Below are positions 1 to 13,856 of a stretch of 64,000 bases of DNA, in pieces (within the stretch, counting starts at the first letter, position 1; each line of letters opens with the position of its first letter). Under the pieces are notes generated by a model. The model was not told where the DNA came from. It saw only the letters and a list, made by a program, of their open reading frames with translations, and made no database searches. A program made the position numbers and the translations under genes. Origin of the DNA: Megaleporinus macrocephalus (lineage: Eukaryota; Chordata; Actinopteri; Characiformes; Anostomidae); NCBI GenBank assembly GCA_021613375.1, contig CM038716.1, positions 18,235,524 through 18,299,523 of the forward strand. The letters run 5' to 3'.

Positions 1-212
1 TTTGGTTAATATATAAACAGTTTTCAAATGTGTAACTAATCACTGTTGTTTGAACACAAACACTAATTCAGGCACACTGAATCCGAATCCATAGAAACAG
101 TATATTGACAACAAACTACTAGTCCATTCATATCACACCATGACTTATATGACTTCATTTGCAGTAATTCATAAAATCAAGTCTATATATTTAAGGCAAA
201 GATTTACATTTA

Positions 213-1602
213 TTTGATATGACATTAACGTAAATAAAGTAAAGAACTGATGCACTACATCATTTACATTAAAAAATGAAGAGCAAAAGCAACCAAAAAA
301 CAAAAACAGGTTCTTATTAAACTTGTTGGGGGAAAAAAGACTGATCCAGATGTAAAAGTGTTTCACAAGAACACTGGTGGATTTTACAAACACTTCATTA
401 TCATAGTACTGCGTAGGCAAGGCTAAAAAAACTAAGTGCACCTTTCATGAGAGGCAAAGCTAAGTCTAATAATAGAGTACAACTCTCCACCTTGAACAGG
501 AAGACAGTCCATCTGCAGGTAGATGCTACAGACACAATACAATCACAGATGTCATGATTTTTGCTGCTCCACAAGCATTTTTCTTTTGTTTTTTTGGAAA
601 AAGAAGAGGGATCCCAATGCAAACAGTGAAAAAGAAACATGGGTAATCACACAAAGCACTGGAATGTTACGTCACTCTTAAAACCTAAACATATTGCAAT
701 CCTTATTCTCTGGCAGGTGGAAATCTCCACTCCTAAACCAGCTTCAAGAAGCCCAAACACCCTGCTTTCACTTCCTTAAAAACTCCCAGACAAAATGATC
801 ATATAACTTTAAAAAAAAAACAAAAAAACAGAGGTGCACCATTGCTGCCTCAAATATTACTTGCTTTAATCTATCCAAGCCATTCATGAAAACCATGTTC
901 TTTGGTTGGATTACACACACATACAGTCTGGGCCATTGTTTATAAAGGAGAGTATATCTAGCACCTGGTTTTCCATGCAAAATAACCCAAAACAAGCCAT
1001 CTATTAAAATCCAAATTTCTTTTTTTTTTTACAAGCAGCTTTGACTATCCTAATGCCCTTGTCCCCAGTGATTGCATAGGAATCATACATAAACTGAAAC
1101 ATGCTAGTTTGATTTAGACTCCCTTGAGGACCAAAGCAGCATAAAGTCAAAGCAGCTGAAGCCACTACTGAAAGTTGTTACTTTGTGATAATGACAGCGT
1201 CTGTACAAGAGTCATGTACAGAGGACAGTGTCTATATATTATTTAAGGTAGACTGGGTCCCCCCTGCGCCCAAATGTATTATGCAGTTAATCAACTCCAA
1301 CTGTAAATTAAATCATGGTTTAAAGACCAAGTCCAATAAAAAATCCAGTCTTAGACTTTGTAAGATAGAGATGTAGCACAGTTTCATGACAGCAGAACAG
1401 AGTGCTGACTGAGGGAACACAAAACCACAAAACCATACAGTGAGTTGTCGGGAAGTGGAGACCAGACGACAGCCAAGCTCCCTCCATCCTCCTTGTTTTA
1501 TCCATTAGGCCTGATGTATCTTCTCACCACTGCTTAGCCCTTTTCTCCTCTGAAGACCACTAGCACTGACCTTTTTCAGCTACTGCGATTACTCCTTAGC
1601 CT
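213..1602 (-). other. Possible terminal exon and 3'UTR of an unidentified minus-strand transcript
   Basis: At 1602 the minus strand has a strong acceptor: a long pyrimidine tract ending ttttctttttccag. The sequence after it, GCTAAGGAGTAATC, gives a stop within four codons in one frame (A-K-E-stop) and a short tail in another (LRSNRSS-stop). No long ORF follows. A minus-strand AATAAA (plus TTTATT) lies near 213. This fits a mostly untranslated last exon. I could not find a partner exon between 1603 and 5090 or name the gene. It might instead be a distal alternative end of ccdc9, or chance. Confidence 0.25.
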
Positions 1603-4600
1603 GGAAAAAGAAAAACATAAGAGCAAGGGAAAGAAATCACAGCGATGCTTCAAACGCCTGAATAATTACTCCAGGCTTTAGCACCCTATAGAAAACTACA
1701 CATGGTTACTACACCAAAAAATGAATTGCATATTGAATCTCAATAGATTGTCCTGACACATGCAGCTCAAGTATGCGGGTTTGGGATTATTACATTTTAG
1801 AATAACTCTACGGAAGCGTTCCTGATATCTTCTGACGCGGACGTATCTTCTGATGACCTATCTGGTGAAATAGATGTACAATAAAAGTAGGATTTTAAAT
1901 GGGGTGAGAAGGGCTAAATGACTCCATTAAGTGGGTCCATCATGTAATACCCATTCAAAAAGGGAATGAACAAGTTATTCAATTATCTCGAGGTTTCCAT
2001 TACCACCCATCGGCCTGACAGACCACAGCACAATTTCCAGATAAAAGCTTTCTGGCAATAATCAGAGGGTTTTTTTGCAATTTCCTCCCCTGTTAAACAG
2101 TCTTAATGTGTGTCTCTAATCAGATTTAGAGAAATCTAAGAATATATTACAGCACAGTGCAATGACACAAAGCCATTAGCTTTCAGAGGAGGAGGATACG
2201 GTTTCTAGGAGTGTATTTATTTAAATATATAACTAAGACTAGGTATTGTTCAGTAGCAAAGCCCATATCCTAAGTTTGTTAGTGATTATTAAACTACTGT
2301 TTTCAGTATCTTGTTTTAAATACAAACTAAATGCACATATAGCAAAACTGAATGAGGGGTGCTGGAGGTGTTGATTGTGCTCAAATTAATAACATGCACA
2401 GGAAATGTAATATTGTCGAAATATCTCCAAATTTAATTTTGTAAAAGTTTTTTATAGCATGGGAACACAGTAGCTGCCCTGAAATTTCGTACCATTAATT
2501 TATATTAAGTAAAGAATGTTTTTGGCCTCTCGTGTAAGTTCACTACTTTGGAAAAACTTATGGTTTTTCCTTGGACAGCGAGGATATAGAAAACCAATCA
2601 CCAATTAGAATTAGATAAGAGCAACTATTTGGGTATAGAAATTTGGAGTTGAGTGACAGGACACTTTTCAATATTTAATACTGCACTGGTTAGGGTTGCA
2701 TGTTGGCAAGAACTTTATAAGATACATAGTATATACAGTGATACTAAACCCTTATTATTAAACCCTAGCGATGCACCCTTGCGCTACTTGTTTACATTGA
2801 AGCTGAAAGGTCTAATGGCTAAGGATAGATTACATGAACTACTGTCTGTCTTTGCATATTAAATTTGTATTTAAAATCTGTACTGTATTTGTGAGAATCA
2901 ATACAGTACCATAAAGCTCAAATGTATCGATATTTTCTTACACGCCCCAAGTACTGGTGTCTGCTACAGAGAATACCGAGCCCAGGCAGCAATTTCTTGC
3001 GATGCTTGCATGCACACTTATGGATGAAGCAATACATAAAATGTGAAATCATCCAGCAAGTAAATGCCATTTATTCAAGCTCTGAAGCAGAACTCAGCTT
3101 TAACCAACGTAATATACTTGGAAGGATTTATAGGTACCTATTGAGCAGTTGGGTTTGATTTAGAGTTAGGATTGATCTGAGCATATATCAGGTATTCGTA
3201 TCAGTGAGGGAAGAGAAAATCGATATTGTTGCATCTCAAATTTGGTTGGTACCGTAAAAGTATTACATTTACATATCTAGCCCATTATGTAACTATCTAT
3301 TTTCATTCATTTCAGTGATATTCAGAAAATAATTACTCATATGAGTTTAGAGTTTATATGAACTTGATAAAAGACAAAAGCAGAATAGAGGGATACTGAT
3401 CTAATGCCATGCTCACAATCAGTAACAGCACATTAGACATTGTAATTTACACAAGACCAGGTTCAGGGTGCTTAAGGATGTTTCCAGAAACAGATTAAGC
3501 ATCAACTACTTCATTAATGTGGACTCGTCATTGAAAATACTAAAAGCTTAATCTGTGTGTGGAAAACCAGCCGTGTGGCTTTTTCTACTGTGTAAAAACC
3601 AGTTCATAGGCAGAGGAAGACTGATACAAGCACAACGACAAGCAGCACAACATTTATTATGCATTCCAGCTTTTTGCAAAATGCATCATGTCCTACACAC
3701 AACTAAAAATAATTTAAAACTACATTCATACTACATTAAAAACATTTATAATAAACCTCACCTGATGCAGGTTCAGGGGCAACCAAGACAGTATAAACAT
3801 TCTAATTTCATATATCATAAAATTCCTGTTACCATAAAATGTTCTGATTGATGCAGTGACCGAATATTGCATTTGTTAGGGTGGAATTCCATTAATCCCT
3901 AGTTATGAATTCATCTGGTGATAAATTTGTTTTTGTTATATTATTGTGCAATGTGGAAACATCTGGTCTGTAATCCACAGATATAAACAAAGACTAAATG
4001 CCTGAAAACAGATGTGATGCTATTGTTTAAAGAAAGAATGGTTGGTGGATGCTTGCAGCGTAATTGAATTGTCTACCATGCATTGTGCCTAACAGGCAAG
4101 CAGCTCTGGTGTAATAGCCAATTTAGGCATCATTTATCCCCTCCCATGTTAATGATGCCATGCAGCAATCGAATGAGATGCAGCAGGATGGGACTCTCAT
4201 AACCCAACCTGCTCAGCACCACTTAGCAGTCATGCATAAGCATACATGAATAAATGTAAAAATAAAAAAAGCATATTTTGATCAAGCTGATAAGTAACAT
4301 GCAAAAGAAAGACAGTACCCATCTCCAATAGGGGTGTAATGATACACACATTTCATTATAGAGGATTGTGATTTGTGCTCCATGATACGTTTTTAAGATA
4401 TTTATTTAGCTTTTTTTGGCCAACTGAGATGAGTGCCTAAGCTTAACTGACAATTATAACCTTAAGTGTCACAAATAAAAAAAATACTGATACAATTGAG
4501 TATCACAACGTTATGTTTGTGATACTGCATCAATTCTTAAAAGCACAGTCACAATTTATCTATAAAAAAAACATTGTGGCAGACAGAGGTTGATTTTATG

Positions 4601-5089
4601 TTTAAATCGACTGCTAGAAAGCAGTGCTGTAATCGATCTTAATTTATTAGATTCTTCCACTCCAATGCAAACAATAAACATCAGCAATAACGCTAGCATC
4701 AGCAAATCTAGCTGACTAGTTAAAGTTTTTATACTGACCATTTTTGTGAATTTAGATAAAAAAATTGCAATATATCACCTTCTAGTATTGCAATATTGCA
4801 AGGCTATGCTTCATATTGCCAGGTTCTTGCTAATATGCAGCCCTAGTTAAGACATAAACAAGGTAAATTACAGTGGTCTGATGTGAAATGAACCAATCTA
4901 GAACTGGTCACAGTGGTGGTGAAGTACAATAGAAGCATTTAATGTCTCCAAAATGTACAGAAAGTTGTGTGAAATGGTTATAAATGTACTCTCTGATGCC
5001 CAAAACATTGATTTTGTCTTAAAAAAAAGACTTGTTAACCATTAGCTGCAGAAAAATACACACAAGGTGTTCTAGGTCAAAATAGAACC
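1603..5089. other. Non-coding interval, AT-rich
   Basis: No ORF here resembles a known protein or has clear exon boundaries. About 2890-3240 looks like an old repeat relic (cgatattgttgcatctc near its right end). A clearer hAT-like relic lies at about 4330-4855. I see nothing else. Confidence 0.5.
4330..4855. mobile_element. hAT-like non-autonomous element, old copy 1
   Basis: The left part reads ggtgtaatgatacacac and the right part carries tattgcaatattgcaagg, then ggttcttgctaatatgcagccctag. The same order of words occurs at 34136-34470 (gatactg-catca, a ctagaaagcagtgctgtaatc-like block, gcaatatatcac, ttcttaac, cagcccta). This shows two diverged copies of one family. The terminal CAGCCCTA is typical of fish hAT-type miniature elements. 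Ends are approximate. Confidence 0.55.
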
Positions 5090-5721
5090 CAAAGAAAACC
5101 TGCTTTTTCAGGTTTTAATATTTCCCAATTTGCAATCGACATTATAAAAAAAATCTGAGAAGACATTTAGATTCACTGGTGATCTTGGACATTTTATAAA
5201 AGGACATGGTAAACTGTCCTGGTTCCTTTTACCACCACTGTCAAAAAATTTGTTTCTCTACAAAACATCATTTCACTCAGAACGACTGTCTGAATCACGC
5301 CCTAATTCTTCTGCAATTTCATCTGTGTATCATAACACCCCTAACATATGACAGAGGCCGAACAAGCACAGGGGAAAACAAAAACAGGTGCAATGAACAG
5401 AAAAAGGGTTTCTTGGAACAGGAGGTGGGAATATTAAGTTCTTGTCCTTGAAGAGGGTTCACAGTGAAGACTGAGGCCCAGAGCAGAAGAAGAACTGTCA
5501 CAGCCACAGCAGCAGAAGGACGACACCTCCATTTGTCATGAAAGAGACAAGCCTAGCACCAGACGGCATCTCACGTTGAGACAACAGACATAGGAGCAGA
5601 CAGAGCGTGAAGTGAGTGAAGGGGACAGGTTGAGGTGTAGGTGGGGGCACATGAAGAGTAAAAGAGAGGGAGACAAAGAAAAGAGATGAAGAGGGTGACG
5701 GGGCAGGGCGCTGGTTAGTGC
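5090..5721 (-). other. ccdc9: Probable ccdc9 3' untranslated region
   Basis: On the minus strand this follows the TGA of ccdc9. An ATTAAA-type polyadenylation signal (plus-strand TTTAAT at 5114-5119) is the first plausible end. The stretch is pyrimidine-rich on the sense strand and has no ATG-initiated ORF that resembles a protein. The exact cleavage site is a guess. Confidence 0.45.
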
Positions 5722-5921
5722 TCAGATTTTGGCCGCAGTAAGGGAGTTCTTGCGGAAAGCCACAGTTTCAAAGTCGGTAATGAGAACAGCACCTGAGCAC
5801 GGCTGATCCAAGGACTCCTCTACAGCATCTACTGCAGCCTCACTCCCAGACTGCTTCTGCTCAGGCTCTATAGTAGGGGCTGCACTCTCCTCTGAGTTGG
5901 GAAGAAAATAATACATGATCA

Positions 5922-5954
<33 letters not shown>

Positions 5955-8900
5955 GATAACATATAGATAACATATATATAATATATATAGATATATATAT
6001 ATATATATAGATAACAAGACAGAGTTTAAACTCAAAAACTCACCTGTTTCCACATTCTACTTATATCAGTTGCTTGCATTATTACGCTCTAACATCTCTC
6101 CATAAATGGACTAACTTACAATTGTTTGCCTCTCTCTTGCTCGCTCTCTCTCTTTCTCTCTGTCTTTTGTCTCTCTTTCTGCACTCACGGTCACTCTCTC
6201 GACGACGCCATCACACGTAAGTCACCAGAGCTGCTATAAGTCACTAGAGCTCCATCCATCAGGAGAGTTGATTTTCTCCTGCTCGTCAGCCTGCATGACT
6301 GGAATTACCACAGTAGAGCCACCAACATCTGCCACTCTCTCACTGACAGAGAACCTATGACATGGTTCAAACTTTACATCACTGCCTCCTAAACATGAAT
6401 AATCAATGAAACATTTTTAGGCCAAGCTTCTTGTTATATCTTGCCATAAAATCTCATTAGCTTTGTCACCAGAGAAGGATGGGTCCCTCCCTGAAGCCTG
6501 GGTTCAGTAGTTTTTCCTTGCCACTGTCGCCTCTGGCTTGCTCTAGTGGGACTTGGACCTGGATAACCTTCTTATGGTTATGTCTATGCATGGACTCTTT
6601 TCTTTCCATCCTTCTCTTTTCCTCCTATATTACAGAAACTGCTTTTCTGTAAAGCTGCTTTGAGACAACACTGGTTGTAAAAAGTGCTGAACAAATAAAT
6701 GTTGACTGATGGTTCAGTAACCTTTGCAAAAGATAAATGTTTAGATATTTTCTCTTGCTTTTGATTATTTTCTGTTCCTAAAACAGCATGTGGGAGAAAG
6801 CACAGTAGCTGTTTTGTCTGATGTCTAACACCTGTCTAACATACAATATAGGCAGCCTTTTTAAAGGAAAGATATCTGCTGCAACAGATATACACAGCAG
6901 TGCCAGGCCCAGTAGAGCTCAACAGTTAGATTTCTAGAACAAGCTTATCTATGCTACATACATCTTTCAGGATGTTTTGCAATAAGCTGCTCACAACTGT
7001 TTTTCCAGTTGCATTCTGATTGTCTATACATGCTTCCGCACACATGCGCTTCCATGCAGTGTTTATCGCTTCCATTCATTTTCCAGCGGAATTCTACTCA
7101 GCAACAGTAAACAGCTACCTGCACTGGATATTGCAAAAACAAGTGAGCCTGTCTTATCAGAGCCAGATATATTCTGCGGGATTACCACTTTAACATCCCC
7201 CACATGTTGTGCCAAAACAGCAGGTTATTTGGCATGCCAGTCAAACGCCCTCTTTCTGAAAAGGTGGGCGGTTCTTGGCCATGTTATGCAATGACAAGTA
7301 CCAGACTCTAAAAACATGCAGAAGGGGGACTAACTGCAAGCAGGAACAGGCCTTCTGTGTGGTACCAATACCTGCACACTGGTACAGATTATATACAGAG
7401 TTAATTCTGGGCTATATAAGTCCTGAAACCTGCAGAACACCTTTTTGTATTTACCCTTCTCTGTGGATGAGTCTTGGGCAAGTAGCACACTGGACTCCTT
7501 GCTGCTGGAGGTGGAGTCGGTAGCTTGTGCAGCAAGCTCAGATGATGCTGTCTCCTCCTTGACCGTAGGAGCAGCTGACTCTACAACTAAAAGCAAAGCA
7601 AATTTAATGCTTTATGCCATTTACTTGGAGGCTTGATTTAAACTGGTAGGTCCTGCACTTGGGCCATTCAGTACTGGCTTACGAAGTCGATTGTTTAAAG
7701 AGCTTTCAGACGGGATGCTTTAAGGTGGGGTTGACATTAATGGTTAACAGAATAACCCATAATCGACAAATAAATGCTAATTCAACTTTAGGAGCATTTC
7801 TGTATTTTATGCATGTGCACATAAGCATAACTTCTGGCAGCCCTATATATCATCTTTGGTGAGACACAACTCTGGAGTTTTCTGCTGTAACAGACAGCAT
7901 CAGAGTCGTTGAAATAAGGGATATAGCAAAGCTATGATACTTATCCATGTAACAGTACTAAGCTAGACTATAACTGTTATTTGTTATTTTGCTTCTGTTC
8001 AGTGTAGCCTTAAACTACAGCTTACAGACATATTTATTAGTCTACAGTTACTAATAATTGTTGTTAATTGTAGTTAAAGTTGCAGGGCACTGAGTTTATG
8101 TTGGCTGTTATTTACACTATGTATTTATGTCGCTAAATAGGGCTTTTATGTGGTAAAACATAAAACAATTACAAACTTGTAAATGTAAAAATACTGTGAT
8201 CAATGTTTTTATGCATTGCAGCTGTATTTTTATTGTTGACTGACTATTATTTACTGACTAAAGCATTTGGTTATGGGTCAAAGGAATTTGCCAAAGTTGG
8301 GCTCTATGTAAAATGCTTTGGGAGACTAATTATTGACCATTTCCAGCAACCTATGCTTTGAAATGAGAAATTTCTAATTACAGCTTTAAGAACAATATTA
8401 TATGTATGTATTGTAAATATGATACATCAAGAAGAATTCCTTAAAAAATCATTTGAAAACACCAGCTGCCCTTTACATTGTGTGAATGTTTTAATGATGG
8501 ATGGATCAATAAAAATTTTGAATAATATTTATTTAGTTATGATTTCATTAATTTAGATTTTTTTTCTACCAGCAGTGATACACTGCCATGACGGTAAACA
8601 GCATTGACGTGTACCTACCAGGAGGTGCGTCATCCTGTTTGTTTGCCTCTTCAGGTTGGCTTGTAACATCATTGACACGCTCCTCCTCTCTGCTTTTGTT
8701 CTGGGCTGGACTGCTGTCATTGCTGCTGGGCCTCAGGGGGCTCTCACCCAGGCTGCTTTTAGGAGACAGCATCTCCATCTCTTCCCCCCAGTCCGATACA
8801 GGCTGGTGTCCATCCAGCGGGGAGAAGGGGCTGAGGGGCTTTGCGGGCTCAGGGGTGCTGAGGGTCTCCTGGGGAGAGGGGATGCGTACTTTTGGCCTGG

Positions 8901-11900
8901 AAGTGCGTTGTTCTTTAGGACTGGGAGTGGAAGGACTGGGAGAGCCAGCTGCCTTTTCTGTGGATTTTGAGTCTTTCCGAGGACCTTTCTCTTCATCCTG
9001 ACATTCTTCCTCCTCCTCCCCCTCCCCCCCATCATCTTCCTCTCCATCACTGGCATCCTCCCACTCATCATCTTCTTCCTCAGCTGCACCTCCACAGACT
9101 GCCTTCTCCACAGCATCTAAAGGCTGATGTAGTACCAGAGACAACAACAGCATGCATACAAAAAACAGTTAAAACACATATATAATAAAAAATATACCTA
9201 TTGCTTAAAAACTAAAATTACTACATCTTACAGGGGAGAAAAACAACAACAACTAAAAAACACCTTTTCCAATGGAGCTTTGGGCTTGTCCTCTTCCTTT
9301 TTCTCTTTCTCCTGCTCCTCCTTTTTTCCCTTTTCCTCCTCTTTCTCAGCTTCCCACCGGTTATCATGCATGCTTGAGGGGAGGGAGAAAGATTCATAAA
9401 TATTCAGCAATTGAAGAGAAATCTGAAAACAATACCTCACAGTGTATGTACTACATTTCTAATTAAATCAAAGTTCTTAAGGAGGACTTTCACCTTTTTT
9501 GAAAAACGTGGTAAAGAAAAACACAAAATGACTAGTGAATTTACAGTCTTTATGTGTAACAGTGGTGAACTAGTGCTAATTCTAAAAGAAAAGGGGAAAA
9601 AAGGTTTTTTTTCACCATGATTACATTTAAAAATATGGCTTTATAGGCTATAAATCTTCTTTAAAAACTAGCATAAAACGGTGTTTTATGCACCAGGCTG
9701 AGTAATCTTTGTTTCACAGAACATTTGTGATGTAGGTTTTACAGGCAATTAGGTACATTAAGACTCTTCAGATGCTTCTTTTCTACCATCCCCACTGTGA
9801 GTAGTTCCAGCTCAGAAAGCTTCTCTAAAATTAAACATTTCACATGAATCCACTCTCATCTAAGTTGTTTAATTAGGTAACTGTTTCATTTGAATGTGAT
9901 TTGAGTGGGTTGAGAGACGTTTGTAAGACGTATTTACTAAAGAAAAAACGATTGGGTGACTATTGTTTGTTAGCAATATTAGTTTACAACGTGTGCTATA
10001 AGGCGAAATAATCAAATCTGGACAGCAGCTATGACCACATGTGGGTAAAGTGGGAAATTATGTAATTTAGATTTTTTTGGCCAGTGCATTGCTTTGAGAT
10101 AGATTGATTACGTTCAGCAGAATGGACAACCTGTAGCTCTTGCCCTGACCCCGACCTTTCCCTCTCCCACGGCCTTCTCCACGGTTTCTCTCTCGAGGTT
10201 TACCCGGGCCCAAAAAGTCCCCAAACGTGGGAGCTTTGGGGGGCTTCTTGCTGTCCTCTGAAAAAGAGTAGAGTTGAATAATGAACATCTTACAAGGAAG
10301 CCATGGGGTGCTGCAAGATCCTGAAAAGTAATTACACATAACAGCCTAGCAGTGCAGAGCACAGCTCACAGTAACAGATGGTCCTCCACTCATCATGGTG
10401 AATTGATATTCACAGAAATCAGTCTTCAGTGAGGGGGGCAGGGTAAAAGAAGAGACAAACATGCAAACGTGGATTCATATGAGACTAACAGGTCTTGACC
10501 GGGTGATGAGGCAGACAGCAAAGCTGAGCAATTAGCAAACAAGTGCGTATGGCAAGAAAGGCAAACCTCAAAATCCCTTAAAACCCTACTAATTACTTGC
10601 AAAACAATGTTCCCCAAACACTTTAAATTCCAGTTTGTTACTTCATAGGAGGACTCCCACCTACAGTTTAACATGAGCCCAACTAAAATTGAAAAAGACA
10701 GCATGACCATAAAGCACACGTTTGGTGAGGACAGTGTTAGCGTGAAGGCTGTCCTTTGGTAGGGTCGATGTGGAGTGGGGTAAAAGAAACACACGCCACA
10801 CACAGACAGTCCCATGCCACAGGCTGACCTGAAGCACCACTGCGCTGCTGTGCACGGGCATTACGCCCCCTAGCTGCTGAAAAAACACATTACACAACAT
10901 CACCACATGGCTACAACAATAACAAGCTTAAGTAATTTGGCTCAAATCAATGGTTTAGCCAAAAACCTAATTTACACTGTCCCTCACCCCGAATGTAATC
11001 AATCAGTTAAAATATGCTTGATGTCAGACGTTTGCTTGTTTAGTTTTGCTACAAAGGTAGTGCAGCCACATAACGAAAGCGTAGTCACATCGTATTTCTC
11101 CCATATGTTTGTCAAAAACAGCTCATTTGCATAATTTGTTAGCTGATACCAAAACCAGATCAAATGAGTAAATGATGTTAAATGTTGTATTCTGTTACTC
11201 ATCTCATTAAGTATTAAGTATTTACAAATATTTTAGTTCATATGGGAATATTTAACATTGGATATACTGACTAATCCCTAGATCACTGACAGTACAGCTC
11301 AAAAGCTCAAAGTACAAAGGCATTTCGCAACTACTCAGATGTTAATCTAAAACACACCAGGCTAAAAATAAATAAAAATGTGTGTGCATATATATATGTA
11401 TATATATGCTTAAAATAATTAATTAATTAAATTCATGCATTTCAAGTATGTCCAAAATACACTTTATGTTAGCCTAAACACAAACCTAAACATTCTCTGA
11501 AAATAAAAAACATGTCTTAGCTGATAAAGGATGTAAACAGTGTCAAATTAGATTTTTTGCTAAACCAACACTTTGGTTATTCAAATTACGAAAGAAAAGA
11601 ACTTTTCATTCTTGTAGGTCTACTAAGCCTACTACAACCTGGAATGACAGACTGAAGCTTATTTATCCTTTGACTTATTCAAAATTATGTGCCGTGACAG
11701 GTTGTATATGCATACTTTTCACTCTCATTGAATGTGTTTATGAAATAGGGAGAAGAGAAAGAGACTTGCCTCTCCTGTTGCTTGATTCTGGCATGCCCTC
11801 TCCACCCACAGCTGGGTCCTCCGTGAACCTGTGAACACCACACCACAGGGTCACTTATCTTATTCCCTCCCTGTCAACATGCATTACTCCTTCACTCAGC

Positions 11901-13786
11901 TTTCCACCCTCTCAGCTACACTCCTACTCACACTCTCCCTTACATGAATCTCACTCACATGCACACATAGTGTATAGTGGGCTCCAAAAGTCTGAGACTA
12001 CTAGTTCAAATGCTCTTACATTTTGCATACCTTTCTAACTAAAGACACATTTTCAATTACAAATGATCTTATCAGCAGAACAGTTTTAGTTAAAAGCAAT
12101 GTTAGAAATATTAATTTTAAAAAATGGTCCACTTTCTGCTATAATGACAGAGTGCCTTTGAGCTGAGCTCTCAACCAAGCCCTCTGAGGAGCGTATCAAT
12201 GTGTGTATCAATGTAAAAGACTTTTTTTTTTTATCTTCTGGCCTTATAAATCACAATTGTTTCTATATTTAAACAGTGGCCTATAAATGTTGAACATTTC
12301 TTCTTTATAGTTGTCGTAACATATTTTAAATTTTAGTTTATTTACAGGTTTGAATGAAAAAGAAATCCCAGATTTTCTCTCTTTCATATATATTTCAGAT
12401 TCTTACATTGTGTCGGTTTTCTGAGCATCCCACTCTCGTCTCCACTGGCCAGTGGCGTTGCGGTGACGGGCCAACCTCTCCTCATCTATCTGCTCACGCT
12501 CCTTTTTCCAGCGCAGGTACTCTGCCCGCTCTCGCCCAGTCATAGAGAGAGTCATATCCATCGAGCCTTTTCCCCCAGGCCTCCGATTCTATGGTGGGGA
12601 AAGAGAGAAAGAGACAGTAAGACAAAGTGTGACCTGTAGATGGACTGACTATATATTTATGTGGATCCTTCTATATTCTTACTACTATACTATACCTGCA
12701 CATTTGTTTCAAAGCAGTTAGTGCTGACTAATATACAGCTTGTTCTGAACAATAACTCTTAAGATTAGTACGTGAACATTAAACCTGCATGTAATAGTTT
12801 GACTTTGGGAGAGCAAGGAAGAAGATAGAGCATTTTAAAATGAATGTCTAACCGTCCATTCTTTCTCCATCTCAGTCCCAGTCTTCACATTGTCAAAGTC
12901 CAGTCCACCCCAGTTGCGCACATGTCTGCGGCTACCCTCCTTGCGATCAGTTTCAGGAATCGGCCCGCTGCGCCGGGGATCATCCAGGAAGTTCCGAGTG
13001 GGGTTCTTCTCTCCATCAGTCTAAATAGGCAAAGCCAAGCGAGTGTTGTTTAGGCCTGTGTGAGCTTTGGGCAACCTTTACTTTACAGTTCGTCTTAGTA
13101 ATTTTGTAAAGCAATAATATGGGGGTTCAAATTTCTGTGAGATAAATAAATCTTTGTTAAATAAAAGAACACAATACAGCAGTTTAGTAAAATCTTGTAG
13201 TGCACTGTCATTCTTTATTTGGCCACAAAATTGTAATTAGAAAGAAAGAATGTAACTACGAATGTCACAAAAACTATACTGTCGGACAGCTTAAAACATC
13301 TTCAATGCTTTTTTTGTCTGAGCCTGGTACGTGAGCAGACACATGTTTTAACTGATGTGTTTGTCCTGAAACCCAAACCCTTATTTTCTGATGTCTGAAA
13401 CTGCTGTGGTCTAAAGACGTCCTAAAACGTATACCTTTACATAGCGTGCATTTCAAAGAATCTAAGTCTATGTTAGGTACAATATGGCACTAACACAAAA
13501 CATCACACAACCCCACATGTTTCAAAAATTCCTCACTTCCTCCTAACTTCAATACCAAAGTTCTCAGACTGTTTGCATAAAAATATCTAAACTAATAAAC
13601 AACATTTTTAATAGGCAATTTTTAATATGTCAATATTGAATTAAATACAGAGCAGAGTAACTACATACCCTCTGACCTCTCTCATACTCAGCAATCTTCT
13701 CCATCTCCTCGTTCATCTTTTCAATGTTCTGCCTTCTCTTCTCCTCCCACTCCTAAGCAAAGCAATACATCATACAATACAAAGCA

Positions 13787-13819
<33 letters not shown>

Positions 13820-13823
13820 CATT

Positions 13824-13856
<33 letters not shown>

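Noticed and set aside
5319..5507. Signal-peptide-like minus-strand ORF in the ccdc9 3'UTR
   Set aside because: It starts at GTG, not ATG, overlaps the 3'UTR and has no family resemblance. The hydrophobic start comes from a pyrimidine-rich sequence.
8588..9185. Plus-strand and alternate-frame ORFs across the acidic ccdc9 exon
   Set aside because: They are shadows of the 505-bp exon, whose own frame matches CCDC9 (SPFSPLDGHQPVSDWGEE).
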